Below, one piece after another: positions 24,602 to 33,304 of a stretch of 46,735 nt of DNA. This DNA is from Acidobacteriota bacterium (GTDB lineage Bacteria; Acidobacteriota; Terriglobia; Terriglobales; Acidobacteriaceae). A program made the translations under genes and the position numbers. The stretch lies in contig JAJYSV010000031.1 of the NCBI GenBank assembly GCA_021793405.1, positions 1 through 46,735 of the forward strand, written 5' to 3'. Every line of letters starts with the position of its first letter. Position 1 is the first letter of the stretch. Below the pieces are notes generated by a model. The model saw nothing but the letters and a program-made list of their open reading frames with translations. It was not told the origin of the DNA and made no database searches.

Positions 24602-26038
24602 TTGACCTATTCACGAATCAACACGATATTTACGAGTCAACCGCGGTCGCGCACGGAACCTGGTTTCTTCATGGTCTCTGTCCTGACGCACGGTTTAGTG
24701 CTTGGCATCGCGGCGCTTACAGTCATGGACACGCCCCAAGTAGTGGATCCGGCAATTGCCCGGCGATATACCACCCGCACTGTGCAGATGCAGGCAGATC
24801 AACCGCAATTGCATTGGTCTCCAACAGGCAGCGCGGCGCAACCCACCCCGCAAGCCGTCACGCACTCGGCTCGGTCTGGTGGACGGCCGGCAGCGGCGGC
24901 CGCTCCCCGTTTGCTTGCAGATCGAACGTCAGCACCCATCACCCTGGTGCAGCCGGATGTCCCACCGAATACACTCCTGCCGCTAAACACTCCAATTCCG
25001 CTGGTGGTGATGTGGAGCCCGCTGGCGCTTCCAGTCAAGAAAATTGTCCCGCCTCCCCGGCAACAGGCCGCGGTGAGTAATGTACGGCCGTCGCTGACCG
25101 CCCCAAACCACGAGTCTACCGTCGCCGACGTCAAGCTTGCCTCCAGCCCAACTGTTTCGCAAACAATCCCACTCACTGCAAGCACGACCACGCCTATCGT
25201 AGTGCCCGGAGCTGAAATGCCGCAGCTCCCTCAAACGGCGACGAACTCGTCGGCGCAACCGATGCCGGCGGCTGTCATGTCCGTTTCCAACGTCCTCTTG
25301 GCGGAAGGGACCATTCTACTGCCTCCGATCAACCAAATTGCAGCGACACCCGGTTCGGAATCTTTGACGCCCGGTCAGCCAGACAGCACTGCGGAAACGG
25401 GCCACGGGACCACGCCCGGCAAGCAGAATGGGAATGGCCCAGGCATAATTTCCGGCGAACAAGACGTGCCGGGCAACCGGCCCGCGGCTGCAACCGGGTC
25501 CGGCGTAGAGAGCGCTGCAACCACGGGATCGAACTTCGGGTCGGACTCGGGATCTTTGTCAGGAAACGCGCCGCCGGTTGACCGCATCACCCGCCCAAAA
25601 GACGGCCACTTCGGGGTCGTCGTGGTGGGAGATGCAGTGGCGGAAGAATATCCCGAAGCATCTGGAATATGGGCTGACCGGCTGGCGTATACGGTTTACC
25701 TGCATGTAGGCGCGGCAAAAAGTTGGATTCTGCAGTATTCCCTGCCTCGCGCCGCGCAAGCCGGAGGGAACGACATCCGCCCCGACGCGCCCTGGCCCTA
25801 CCTCCTCGAGGTGCCCCATCTCGATGCTGACAACTCCGACTCAGACGCCCTGCTGGTACACGGCTTCATCAATGCCGCAGGCCGCTTTGAACGCTTGGCC
25901 ATCGTCTTTCCGCCACAATTTCCGCTGGCCAAATTCGTGCTGGATGCACTCCAGAAATGGGAATTTCGGCCCGCGGCGCAAAATGAAAAATCAACCGCCG
26001 TCGAGGTACTGCTCATTATCCCCACCGAATCAGAATAA
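24602..26038 (+). CDS. TonB C-terminal domain protein with low-complexity spacer
   Basis: A protein of up to 478 residues. A membrane helix near the N-terminus (MVSVLTHGLVLGIAALTV) is followed by a long Pro/Thr/Ala/Gly-rich periplasmic spacer of about 300 residues and a folded C-terminal part ending in LLVHGFINAAGRFERLAIVFPPQFPLAKFVLDAL and VEVLLIIPTES, like TonB C-terminal domains. Such proteins may link the inner membrane to outer-membrane components. The start is uncertain: TTG 24602 has a weak GGAG upstream, ATG 24671 has none. It is the only plus-strand gene inside the Tad region, divergent from cpaB and convergent with tadE. Confidence 0.65.
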   Translation: MTYSRINTIFTSQPRSRTEPGFFMVSVLTHGLVLGIAALTVMDTPQVVDPAIARRYTTRTVQMQADQPQLHWSPTGSAAQPTPQAVTHSARSGGRPAAAAAPRLLADRTSAPITLVQPDVPPNTLLPLNTPIPLVVMWSPLALPVKKIVPPPRQQAAVSNVRPSLTAPNHESTVADVKLASSPTVSQTIPLTASTTTPIVVPGAEMPQLPQTATNSSAQPMPAAVMSVSNVLLAEGTILLPPINQIAATPGSESLTPGQPDSTAETGHGTTPGKQNGNGPGIISGEQDVPGNRPAAATGSGVESAATTGSNFGSDSGSLSGNAPPVDRITRPKDGHFGVVVVGDAVAEEYPEASGIWADRLAYTVYLHVGAAKSWILQYSLPRAAQAGGNDIRPDAPWPYLLEVPHLDADNSDSDALLVHGFINAAGRFERLAIVFPPQFPLAKFVLDALQKWEFRPAAQNEKSTAVEVLLIIPTESE

Positions 26039-26155
26039 TCCGCTCACTTCAGTCGCTTGTTTTCGATTTAGGCGCGATTGGGCAAGCTCTGATTATGTCT
26101 GGCATTGAAGGGAACGGGCTTCATCGGCTGCGGAAAAACTCTGCTTTGTATAAGG

Positions 26156-26218
26156 GCACGGCTTCCGCCGTGCTGTAAATGGCTGGAAATCCGTAGGGCT
26201 TTAGTCCCTGAGGGATTT
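26156..26218. repeat. Twin-hairpin intergenic element
   Basis: The first hairpin is GCACGGC/GCCGTGC (26156-26162, 26167-26173, four-base loop). The second joins AAATCC (26187-26192) to GGATTT (26213-26218). It lies between the convergent TonB-like and tadE genes and could end transcription from either side. The tandem layout suggests a dispersed element, but no second copy is in this window. Confidence 0.5.
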
Positions 26219-26256
26219 TCTATCGGCTTAATCGGAGCTTCTCTCAGTGATAAGCA

Positions 26257-26847
26257 CTATTGAGAGATCACCATGGCGGAGGTGCTGGTCATGTTTAGCG
26301 TTTGGGCCGGAAGAAACGGAATGTTCAGGTGAAATGTATAGGTCGCCGTCACCGTAACCAGGTCTCCCGGACCATCGCAGCCAAGCGTTTTACAAGTCCC
26401 TCCCGCTGGATAGGCCGAATATACCGGGGTAACGGTCATGTTCGACGGATCGATTCCCGGAAACCCGAGATCCCGAACGTACGTCTGAATTTGGGCTGCT
26501 GAGACTGTGCATGAAGTGCCGGAAACCGTACATGTCGCTCCATGAACGATGGCGTAGCGACTCCCTTCCCGCGCTGCATCGGAAACGAAGTGAAAGCTGT
26601 AGAGCGCCAGGCAGCCGAAAAGAACGCCGAATATGATGGTCAAAAGGATGACCATGGAAAGCGCCATTTCCACCATAGCAGCGCCCTCTTCCCCGCGCCC
26701 GCGTCCTCGCCTCTGAAAACGTTGCGGAGAAAAGCTTCGCTTAAACCGAAATCGGGTCGCCGCGGCGACTGTTCGATCGGGCGCTCGCCCAGCCGCTGCA
26801 TCCGCCTCCTGCGGGAATGCGCTCCTGCCTGTTGTTTGCGGCGTCAT
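26257..26847 (-). CDS. tadE: TadE-like pseudopilin
   Basis: A 196-residue protein. A basic N-terminal region of about 55 residues precedes the TadE motif EEGAAMVEMALSMVILLTIIF, a processing-like Gly followed by a hydrophobic helix with the conserved Glu. A periplasmic domain with Cys pairs follows (TCTVSGTSCTVS, TCKTLGCDG), perhaps disulfide-bonded. ATG 26847 overlaps the stop of the previous gene by one base (TGATG). The frame is open upstream to 27345, but that part overlaps the first tadE gene and is rejected. It is the last gene of the minus-strand tad operon. Confidence 0.82.
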   Translation of the reverse strand: MTPQTTGRSAFPQEADAAAGRAPDRTVAAATRFRFKRSFSPQRFQRRGRGRGEEGAAMVEMALSMVILLTIIFGVLFGCLALYSFHFVSDAAREGSRYAIVHGATCTVSGTSCTVSAAQIQTYVRDLGFPGIDPSNMTVTPVYSAYPAGGTCKTLGCDGPGDLVTVTATYTFHLNIPFLPAQTLNMTSTSAMVISQ

Positions 26848-27380
26848 CACTGTTGTTCCACTCGCATAATTGCCTGCCCGGTCAACGTAAATGTGCTGGG
26901 CAATCCTGGGTAATGAAACAGGGGATCCACCGTGGCCGTGGTATTTACCTGCACGTATTCCTGAATCCGCGCCGGGCTCGGGCACGGCGTAAGAGCGGTC
27001 GTACAGTCGGGAGTTGCCGCGCCAGAAGAGCATGTGCAAAAATTCGTGGCCGTCGCCGTGACTCCCGAAACGTTCGGCGCATCCTGGGTCGCCGCCAGCT
27101 CGATGTTCCCAAAGTCCGATGCGGTAATGTTGGTCTGCGCGCCATAGGCTGCCCCGGCGCGCGCGGCATTGGAAATTTCGATGGCGGCATACGCCAGGCG
27201 CCCGAATTCCGCCGCTCCAAGCAGCAGTAGAATGAAAAGTGGGAACACCAGAGCAAGCTCCACCAGCGCCTGCCCCGCGTCGTGACGCATTCTCGCGCGA
27301 GGCGCGGGCACGCACCCCCGAGGTCTCGCGGAATGTGCCGTGCAATCGTTCCGTGAATGGTTGTTGATAACGTTTGTCAT
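26847..27380 (-). CDS. tadE: TadE-like pseudopilin
   Basis: A 177-residue protein. The TadE motif is DAGQALVELALVFPLFILLLLGAAEFGRLAYAAIE (about residues 34-68), with the Gly before a Gln-Ala-Leu-Val-Glu stretch, typical for prepilin-like processing by the Tad peptidase. The C-terminal periplasmic part contains a CTCSSG segment and further Cys. It starts three bases after tadG ends and overlaps the second tadE by one base, so the three genes form a unit of minor pseudopilins. The N-terminal 30 residues are basic and rather long for the family. Confidence 0.85.
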   Translation of the reverse strand: MTNVINNHSRNDCTAHSARPRGCVPAPRARMRHDAGQALVELALVFPLFILLLLGAAEFGRLAYAAIEISNAARAGAAYGAQTNITASDFGNIELAATQDAPNVSGVTATATNFCTCSSGAATPDCTTALTPCPSPARIQEYVQVNTTATVDPLFHYPGLPSTFTLTGQAIMRVEQQ

Positions 27381-27383
27381 GGT

Positions 27384-28664
27384 TTACTCCACCAGCGCAA
27401 CTTTGATCGCCGGCGAATATCCGGTCGCTTGCGAATAACTCGTGATATTGAGGGTCGCAGTCTGGTCGTACAGGGTGCCCACGATTAAATCGGTAATGAG
27501 CGAAATTCCGCCGCTCTTGTCGCCGCCGCTATCATGCAGAAACAACTGGGCGCTTGGCGCATAGATAATTCCGTCAATTGTTCCCGTGGAATTGCCAAAC
27601 TCAAGCGTTATCGTGTTGGTGTTGGCAGGGGGTTGCATGATGGCAATCGCCCCGTAACCATCCCCGCAAGGCGGCGCAGTACCCAAAGCACAAGGCGACG
27701 GCGCGGTAAGATTGATATTTGTAGCGGCGGTTCCCTCCGTCAGCGCTCCGTTATAGATATCCAGGGTTGTACCACCCGCGCCGGTCGTCACGTTGCCGTT
27801 GAGACTTACATTTCCCTCGAAAACATAGGTCCCCGTCAGGGTCGTAGTACCGCTGATGTTCAGTGTCCCCAGGGCCCCCTTTGCGCCAGCAGGCGCGATG
27901 TAGCACCCAGGGGCGATCGCTCCCGTCAAATTGCCGCCGGTGGACGTCGTATCCGTACAGCTCATCGTTGAGGGATCAGGCCAGGTCATACCGGCATACG
28001 GATCGCTTACCTGAGCGACCTGCGTGACCGGAGCCGGGGTGCTATCGCCGGACTGGCCGCAATCGCCGCCTGCGACACCGACCGATCCGGCGGTCAACGT
28101 ACCGGCCCCGCCTGTGAACTGCATGGCGCAAGAGTTGCTGGAGTCGACAACCACGCCGCAATTTGGTGCATCCACATTGAACGACCCCTGCAAATCCATT
28201 GCGCCGGAAGCATTTTGGTTTAATACGTAGATGCAGTCGCTGGACACGCCTCCGGCGTAGGCCACGGCCCTGGCCGCGACCGTCATGGACGTGAAGTGGA
28301 AAATCTTCATGAAGAACGTCGGCTGGTCCTGAGAAACGATCGCTTCGACATACCCGCCCTTCAGCCCCGCATAGGGGCCGGCCGTTGGCGGGGAATTCAC
28401 GGTAACCGTGCCGCCGTTCACTCCGACAACGACGCCGTTCTGGGCCGCGGCAGCATCGGCCGCCGTCGTCATACCCCCATATGTCAGCTCCGCAGCGCCC
28501 GCGATGGCGGCGCTGTCGGCTGCGATCTGCATATTTCTTTTGGCGCGCAGCAGTGTCCCCACATCCGCCGCGAACCCTACAAAACCAAGCAGGCATGTCA
28601 TGCACAGCAGCGTAATGATCGTCGCCTGGCCGCTTTCGTCTTTCAGCTTTCTCGCGAATTTCAT
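27384..28664 (-). CDS. tadG: TadG-like pilus assembly protein
   Basis: A 426-residue protein with a single N-terminal helix (about 15-37) in the pattern DESGQATIITLLCMTCLLGFVGFAADVGTLLRAKRNMQIAADSAAIAGAAEL, the TadG/Tad-like N-terminal signature. The remainder is a large extracytoplasmic domain, rich in Gly, Thr and Asn, with several Cys and ending VALVE. No von Willebrand A motif was recognised. ATG 28664 has a strong GGGGAGGAAG site; a longer frame to 28790 would overlap the PilZ gene. Confidence 0.83.
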   Translation of the reverse strand: MKFARKLKDESGQATIITLLCMTCLLGFVGFAADVGTLLRAKRNMQIAADSAAIAGAAELTYGGMTTAADAAAAQNGVVVGVNGGTVTVNSPPTAGPYAGLKGGYVEAIVSQDQPTFFMKIFHFTSMTVAARAVAYAGGVSSDCIYVLNQNASGAMDLQGSFNVDAPNCGVVVDSSNSCAMQFTGGAGTLTAGSVGVAGGDCGQSGDSTPAPVTQVAQVSDPYAGMTWPDPSTMSCTDTTSTGGNLTGAIAPGCYIAPAGAKGALGTLNISGTTTLTGTYVFEGNVSLNGNVTTGAGGTTLDIYNGALTEGTAATNINLTAPSPCALGTAPPCGDGYGAIAIMQPPANTNTITLEFGNSTGTIDGIIYAPSAQLFLHDSGGDKSGGISLITDLIVGTLYDQTATLNITSYSQATGYSPAIKVALVE

Positions 28665-28786
28665 GACTTCCTCCCCGGACGCTGCGGGCCTGTATACCCG
28701 GCCCTGCAATCCCGACGCTCCGTAAAAATATTTCTCTAAATCTCCTTCAGACTTCCGTGATTTGTGCTGTTCGCCCCATATTTGGA

Positions 28787-29227
28787 TCACATATTATCTC
28801 GACTGGTCTGGAACCAGCGATGAATAAATTCGTCGATGGTCCTTTTGTCCGCCGCATTGCTCTCGGCACCGCCCCCGCCATCCGTGGGTTTCGGCCCATC
28901 GGCCCCGACGAAAGCGAGCCCGACGCCATCCGCGCCCACCTGGGCCACCTTGGCTCGGACTGTAATCGAACGGTAAGGGTCGTCATTCGCGCTGTCGTTG
29001 TTTTGCAGCGTGATCATCATCAATGTGCCCAGATACCAGCGCTGTTCTGTCAACAAATATATTCCGCTGGAACTGATGTCCCGAATCTTGCGCGGTGCGG
29101 GATTGCCACCGTCCCAGTAATGCGCAACCAACCCTGGAAGAGCACTCCGTTCGGCCCTTCGACGTTCCGAGTACTCCCGGCCCAACAGTACTCGCAAAAT
29201 ACGCTTCCCTAGTCCCCCTGCTGTCAT
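28787..29227 (-). CDS. PilZ domain protein
   Basis: A 146-residue protein with the two cyclic-di-GMP-binding motifs of PilZ: RRRAERS (RxxxR) and, later, RDISSSGIYL (DxSxxG type). A C-terminal acidic and Gly-rich tail follows. It likely senses cyclic di-GMP and may tie pilus assembly to the surface-attachment signal. It overlaps the DUF192 gene before it by four bases (ATGA) and lies ahead of tadG, so it belongs to the pilus operon. Confidence 0.85.
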   Translation of the reverse strand: MTAGGLGKRILRVLLGREYSERRRAERSALPGLVAHYWDGGNPAPRKIRDISSSGIYLLTEQRWYLGTLMMITLQNNDSANDDPYRSITVRAKVAQVGADGVGLAFVGADGPKPTDGGGGAESNAADKRTIDEFIHRWFQTSRDNM

Positions 29228-29676
29228 GCTCGGCTCAGTTCCTTTGGCTGGTCCAATATGCAGACGGCCTCCTGACTTTTGTCGGAGACTTCCCTGCCCA
29301 ATAGCTTCTCTATCTCCTCCGCCGGGCCGATGACCAGTTGATCTCCCGGCTGCGTTTGCGACGAATAGATCGTGTGGGTCGGCAACTCCAGCACGCTCGC
29401 AGCACGGATTCTCAATGGCGCAATCTTAAATACCGGGAAGTGCTCCTTCACGTAAATCACACGCAGATCATCATCCAGATAAATCAGATCGACAGGAAAC
29501 AATACCCCCCACGTATGAACTCCGCTCGACGGCACGACCCAGAGTCCTTCGTCGGACCTTATCTTCATCCTTCCAATAAGCCCTTTGAGCCGCGCAAATG
29601 TGGTGTCGGCGGGGACGACACCAAAGCTTAGAAAGCATTCGCGCGTCTGATTGTATACACAATACGTCGGTTTCAT
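29224..29676 (-). CDS. DUF192 family protein
   Basis: A 150-residue protein with the DUF192 core: ARLKGLIGRMKI, EGLWVVPSSGVHTWGVLFPVDLIYLDDDLRVIYV and VLELPTHTI with GDQLVIG. It ends in an extra 30 residues with no match. ATG 29676 lies eight bases behind GGGGA. It is related to the protein at 20256 but diverged. Function is unknown; two members in one pilus locus suggest a role in envelope maturation or pilus assembly, which is inference. Confidence 0.82.
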   Translation of the reverse strand: MKPTYCVYNQTRECFLSFGVVPADTTFARLKGLIGRMKIRSDEGLWVVPSSGVHTWGVLFPVDLIYLDDDLRVIYVKEHFPVFKIAPLRIRAASVLELPTHTIYSSQTQPGDQLVIGPAEEIEKLLGREVSDKSQEAVCILDQPKELSRA

Positions 29677-29958
29677 GATGTTGTTCCCCGCCAGCGGTAG
29701 CTGCCCGCAATCGGCATTCAGTTTTCCGGCCCGCATTCAACACGCAGACCGGGGCAATCCATGCAATTTCTTCCTTTGACGTCGAGAAATACGCAACGCA
29801 CGCTGCTTCCGATAGAGACAGGTGCGCCGCTCCTCCCGTTACGGAAGAATGTGGAGACCTACTTTTCCCAACGGCGTCCGGTATCGCGACGCCCCAAATC
29901 CAGCACGCAAAGACCACATTCAGGGTCTCGCGTGCATCGCATGCGCAACGGCAAAAGC

Positions 29959-30054
29959 TTAGTGGGCCTTTGTCCGCCGGCGCTGAATCAGGATGAACAG
30001 TACGATGACAGCGCAGGCGGCGGCAACTATTCGGATAATCGTTACATGATCCAT
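29959..30054 (-). CDS. Small membrane peptide, 31 residues
   Basis: A short frame beginning MDHVTIIRIVAAAC has one predicted membrane helix (about residues 5-23) and a basic end (QRRRTKAH). A GGGAG site lies seven bases before the ATG, which supports translation. It sits in the tad operon, 16 bases after tadC, and is too short for routine gene calls. No known family. The following 282 bases to the DUF192 start contain no gene I can support. Confidence 0.6.
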   Translation of the reverse strand: MDHVTIIRIVAAACAVIVLFILIQRRRTKAH

Positions 30055-30070
30055 GGCATTCTCCCTTCTC

Positions 30071-30982
30071 TCAATGTTTGAGCAGCTTTTGAAAGGCCTC
30101 GGACATCGTAATGACGGCGGGGCCTAAAGTTACAAGGAACAGGGCCGGAAAAATGAAAAAAACAAGCGGAAATACCAACTTGACACTGGTTTTTGCTGCT
30201 TGCTCCTCCACTTTCTGGCGGCGCTGAACTCTTAGCGTATCGGAATGGACACGCAAGGTTTTCGCGACGCTGGTCCCAAACTTTTCCGATTGCACCAGTA
30301 CCGATGCCAGATTGCGGACGCTATCGACACGGCAACGTTCGACAAAATGCTGCCACGCATCGGCGCGAGGGCGACCGGCACGCTGTTCCAGAACGACGAC
30401 ATTCAATTCATCGCAGAGTGCCGGTTGGGCCAGGCGCATTTCCTCTGCAGTGCGCTGTGTCGCCTGGTCCAGGCTCTGGCCGGCTTCGATACAAATGATC
30501 AGGAGATCCAGTACATCCGGCAGGCCGCGCCGGATGGAGGCTTGGCGCTTGGAAATCTGTCTTCCCAACCAGAAATCCGGCGCCATAAATCCGACTCCCA
30601 GCACCAGCATATAGATCATGACTGGGCTGTGGTGACCGATACCGGTCACCGCGACAAGCACACACAAGAGCACAGGAATCATCACCTTTGCGCCATAGAA
30701 GTTCTTGATTGCCGAATCTGTGCGGAAGCCGGCACTGATCAGACGCTGCTGCGCCACCGAGACTTCCGCCTGGCTCTTCGGCAGCACGCGCTCGACTTGC
30801 CCAACCATTTCGCCCAGTGCGCGACCGGTGTGCTCAATCACCTCTGTCAGACTCGCCTGCTTTGGCTCCGGCGTGACGATGGCATGAATCCGCTGCATCA
30901 TCGCTTCCCGATAGAACAGGAGGAGGCCGCCGCTCAGGAACAATAAGAAAATCACCAAAAATGCAAAGACTGCGATTCCCAT
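30071..30982 (-). CDS. tadC: Tad pilus inner-membrane platform protein TadC
   Basis: A 303-residue member of the type II secretion F / Tad platform family. An N-terminal helix, then a T2SSF domain (about 160-290) with the pattern LPDVLDLLIICIEAGQSLDQATQRTAEEM and a pair of C-terminal helices in KLVFPLVFFIFPALFLVTLGPA. It works with TadB to pass motion from the TadA ATPase to the growing pilus. AAGGTGAG precedes the ATG. The gap to tadB is ten bases. Confidence 0.92.
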   Translation of the reverse strand: MGIAVFAFLVIFLLFLSGGLLLFYREAMMQRIHAIVTPEPKQASLTEVIEHTGRALGEMVGQVERVLPKSQAEVSVAQQRLISAGFRTDSAIKNFYGAKVMIPVLLCVLVAVTGIGHHSPVMIYMLVLGVGFMAPDFWLGRQISKRQASIRRGLPDVLDLLIICIEAGQSLDQATQRTAEEMRLAQPALCDELNVVVLEQRAGRPRADAWQHFVERCRVDSVRNLASVLVQSEKFGTSVAKTLRVHSDTLRVQRRQKVEEQAAKTSVKLVFPLVFFIFPALFLVTLGPAVITMSEAFQKLLKH

Positions 30983-30992
30983 AAACTCACCT

Positions 30993-31964
30993 TCAAACGT
31001 CCATGTTGACGATCTTCCGAATGATCAGCGAGCCGATGACCATCAGCGTGGCCGCAGCGTAGAGTAACTTGATGCCAATCGCACGATGCCACAAAAGGCT
31101 CATGCCCTTGGGATTGACCATATACAAAACGAATCCAAGCGCTATGGGAAGAATTGTCAGTATCCATCCTGTCATTCGTCCCTGAGCGGTACGGGTACGG
31201 ACCTCCCGCTTCAAACGGTACCGCTCGCGAATTACATACGCCGTCTTGTCCAGCACCTCAGCGAGGTTTCCGCCGCTGTCCTTCTGAATCAGAATCGCCG
31301 TCACCACGATTCTCAGATCCTGCAGCGGGGCCCGCGTTATCAGGTTGCCCATGGCAGTTCTCAGATCAAGTCCATAATTCTGCTCCTCGTAACAGGTGCG
31401 AAACTCCATCCCAATGGGATCCGGAGATTCGTGGGCGATCAGGCCCAACGCGGAGACTAGACTGTGACCGGCCCGAAGGGCGCTCACCATTAAATCCAGC
31501 GCCTCGGGCAACTCCTGCTCAAACTTATTGAAGCGCTGACTGCGCTTGAAGCGCACGAAGAAAAAGGGCAATCCCGCGGTAAACAAGCCGATCAACATCC
31601 CGAGGGCAACCGTCCCGGTCCGCAGATAAACCAGATAAGCCGGGACCACAAAAAAGCCCGCGGACATAAGAAGCAAACCGCCAGCGGTCCATTTCAAATT
31701 GGCCTGATACAAAAGAGTGCGCAGACGCGGCGCAATCTCGAGTTTCAGCAGCCAACGATTGATCCAGGGAATCGCGCTCAGCAGTTCATTTTTGCGGACA
31801 TCGACGATCGGGTCTTTTGATCCCGATGACTCCACGGCAAGCACCGACTCCAGTACCATCAGGGTCTGTTTGGTTCGCTGCGAGGCACCTGAGCCGCTCG
31901 CGACCAGGAGCAGTGTCAGCAATCCAAACACGCCGATAAATACCAGAACCAGCACCAATAGCAT
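30993..31964 (-). CDS. tadB: Tad pilus inner-membrane platform protein TadB
   Basis: A 323-residue membrane platform protein. After an N-terminal helix and a cytoplasmic stretch, paired helices (about 90-135) lead to the T2SSF domain (about 150-280): FEQELPEALDLMVSALRAGHSLVSALGLIAHE and VTAILIQKDSGGNLAEVLDKTA, and two final helices. It is a sister of TadC and part of the motor base. It lies 23 bases after tadA and ten before tadC. Confidence 0.93.
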   Translation of the reverse strand: MLLVLVLVFIGVFGLLTLLLVASGSGASQRTKQTLMVLESVLAVESSGSKDPIVDVRKNELLSAIPWINRWLLKLEIAPRLRTLLYQANLKWTAGGLLLMSAGFFVVPAYLVYLRTGTVALGMLIGLFTAGLPFFFVRFKRSQRFNKFEQELPEALDLMVSALRAGHSLVSALGLIAHESPDPIGMEFRTCYEEQNYGLDLRTAMGNLITRAPLQDLRIVVTAILIQKDSGGNLAEVLDKTAYVIRERYRLKREVRTRTAQGRMTGWILTILPIALGFVLYMVNPKGMSLLWHRAIGIKLLYAAATLMVIGSLIIRKIVNMDV

Positions 31965-31987
31965 GTCTCGCCTCTCCCTCGGCTCGC

Positions 31988-33268
31988 CTACTGCACTTCC
32001 ATCGTCTGATCGAACAGGCCCGGCGCCAGGAAGATGCCCGAAATCCGGAGCTGTTCAAGGAACTTGGGACGGATGCCGGTCGGTTGAAATGCACCAATCA
32101 CCCTGCCGTCCGGTCCAATGCCTTTTCTTTTGAAGGCAAAAATCTCGTGCATGCTGATCACGCTTTCTTCCATGCCGGTGATCTCGGAAATACTGGTCAC
32201 CTTGCGACTGCCATCGCTGAGCCGGGTCACCTGGATCACAATAGCGATGGCGGAAGCTATCTGCTGGCGCACACTCCGCTCCGGAATGTTCATGTTGCCC
32301 ATCGCGACCATGGATTCGAGTCTGGACAGCGCATCGCGCGGCGTATTGGCGTGAATCGTCGTCATCGACCCCTCGTGGCCGGTGTTCATGGCCTGGAGCA
32401 TGTCGAACGCTTCCTCTCCGCGGATTTCACCCATGATGATGCGGTCTGGACGCATACGAAGACTATTGATCAGCAATTGGCGCTGCCGAATCGCCCCGGC
32501 ACCTTCGATATTGGGCGGGCGGGTTTCCAGCCGGACGATGTTCTCTTGTGCGAGTTGTAGCTCGGCCGCATCTTCGATGGTGACAAGGCGCTCATTCGGT
32601 GGAATATACCGCGACAGGATATTGAGAAAGGTCGTCTTGCCGGAGCCGGTGCCTCCCGAGATCAGCATGCTAATCTTCGCGCGCACAGCGGCGGCCAACA
32701 TTTCCATCATCTCCGGCGAAATTGTTTTCAATTCCACTAACTTCTTGGCTGTAGTTGGGCCTGTCCCAAAGCGTCGTATGGACAATGCGGGGCCATCGAG
32801 CGCCAACGGCGGTATGATGGCGTTCACGCGAGAACCGTCGACCAGTCGTGCATCGACCATAGGGGAGGATTCGTCCACCCTGCGGCCAACACGGGACACG
32901 ATGCGGTCAATGATCTGCTGTAGGTGGCGGTCGTCGCGAAAACTCGCCTCAATCCGCTTTAGGATCCCGTCACGCTCAATAAACACATGATCTTTGCCGT
33001 TTACCAGAATTTCGGATACCTTGGGATCCCGCAACAGCGGTTCTAACGGACCGAGGCCGAAAACCTCATCGAGCAGGTCGGACTGGAGTTTCTGTTGCTC
33101 ACCAAGACTTAACGGCACTCTCTGGTCACTGATGATCTGGCTCACCATCCCTGCCACGGCCTGGCGCGCCTGCGTAGAATTGACGCGCGACAGCTTCTCC
33201 AAATCGAGCTTGGAGATCAGGATGCGGTGTGTTTCCGATTTGAACTTTTCGAGATTCAGCGGTTCCAC
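31988..33268 (-). CDS. tadA: Tad pilus assembly ATPase TadA/CpaF
   Basis: A 426-residue secretion ATPase. The N-terminal domain (about 1-165) leads to the RecA-like core with Walker A GGTGSGKT (205-212), an Asp box (IEDAAELQL, 231-239), Walker [10 protein letters not shown] (about 276-284, Glu281) and the His box ([13 protein letters not shown], 298-310). It powers extension, and in this family probably retraction, of the Flp pilus. The start is GTG 33268, behind AGGTGG. Confidence 0.95.
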   Translation of the reverse strand: MEPLNLEKFKSETHRILISKLDLEKLSRVNSTQARQAVAGMVSQIISDQRVPLSLGEQQKLQSDLLDEVFGLGPLEPLLRDPKVSEILVNGKDHVFIERDGILKRIEASFRDDRHLQQIIDRIVSRVGRRVDESSPMVDARLVDGSRVNAIIPPLALDGPALSIRRFGTGPTTAKKLVELKTISPEMMEMLAAAVRAKISMLISGGTGSGKTTFLNILSRYIPPNERLVTIEDAAELQLAQENIVRLETRPPNIEGAGAIRQRQLLINSLRMRPDRIIMGEIRGEEAFDMLQAMNTGHEGSMTTIHANTPRDALSRLESMVAMGNMNIPERSVRQQIASAIAIVIQVTRLSDGSRKVTSISEITGMEESVISMHEIFAFKRKGIGPDGRVIGAFQPTGIRPKFLEQLRISGIFLAPGLFDQTMEVQ

Positions 33269-33304
33269 AGCTATGCCACCTGTCCGATCATAAAAAAAAT
33301 ATTT

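Noticed and set aside
26847-27345. Long upstream extension of the second tadE gene
   Set aside because: The extra frame lies inside the first tadE gene, which has the clear TadE motif; start at 26847 with TGATG coupling is better.
29761-30081. Plus-strand frame of 106 residues in the tad operon
   Set aside because: It is antisense to the 31-residue peptide, low in typical protein features and has no ribosome site.
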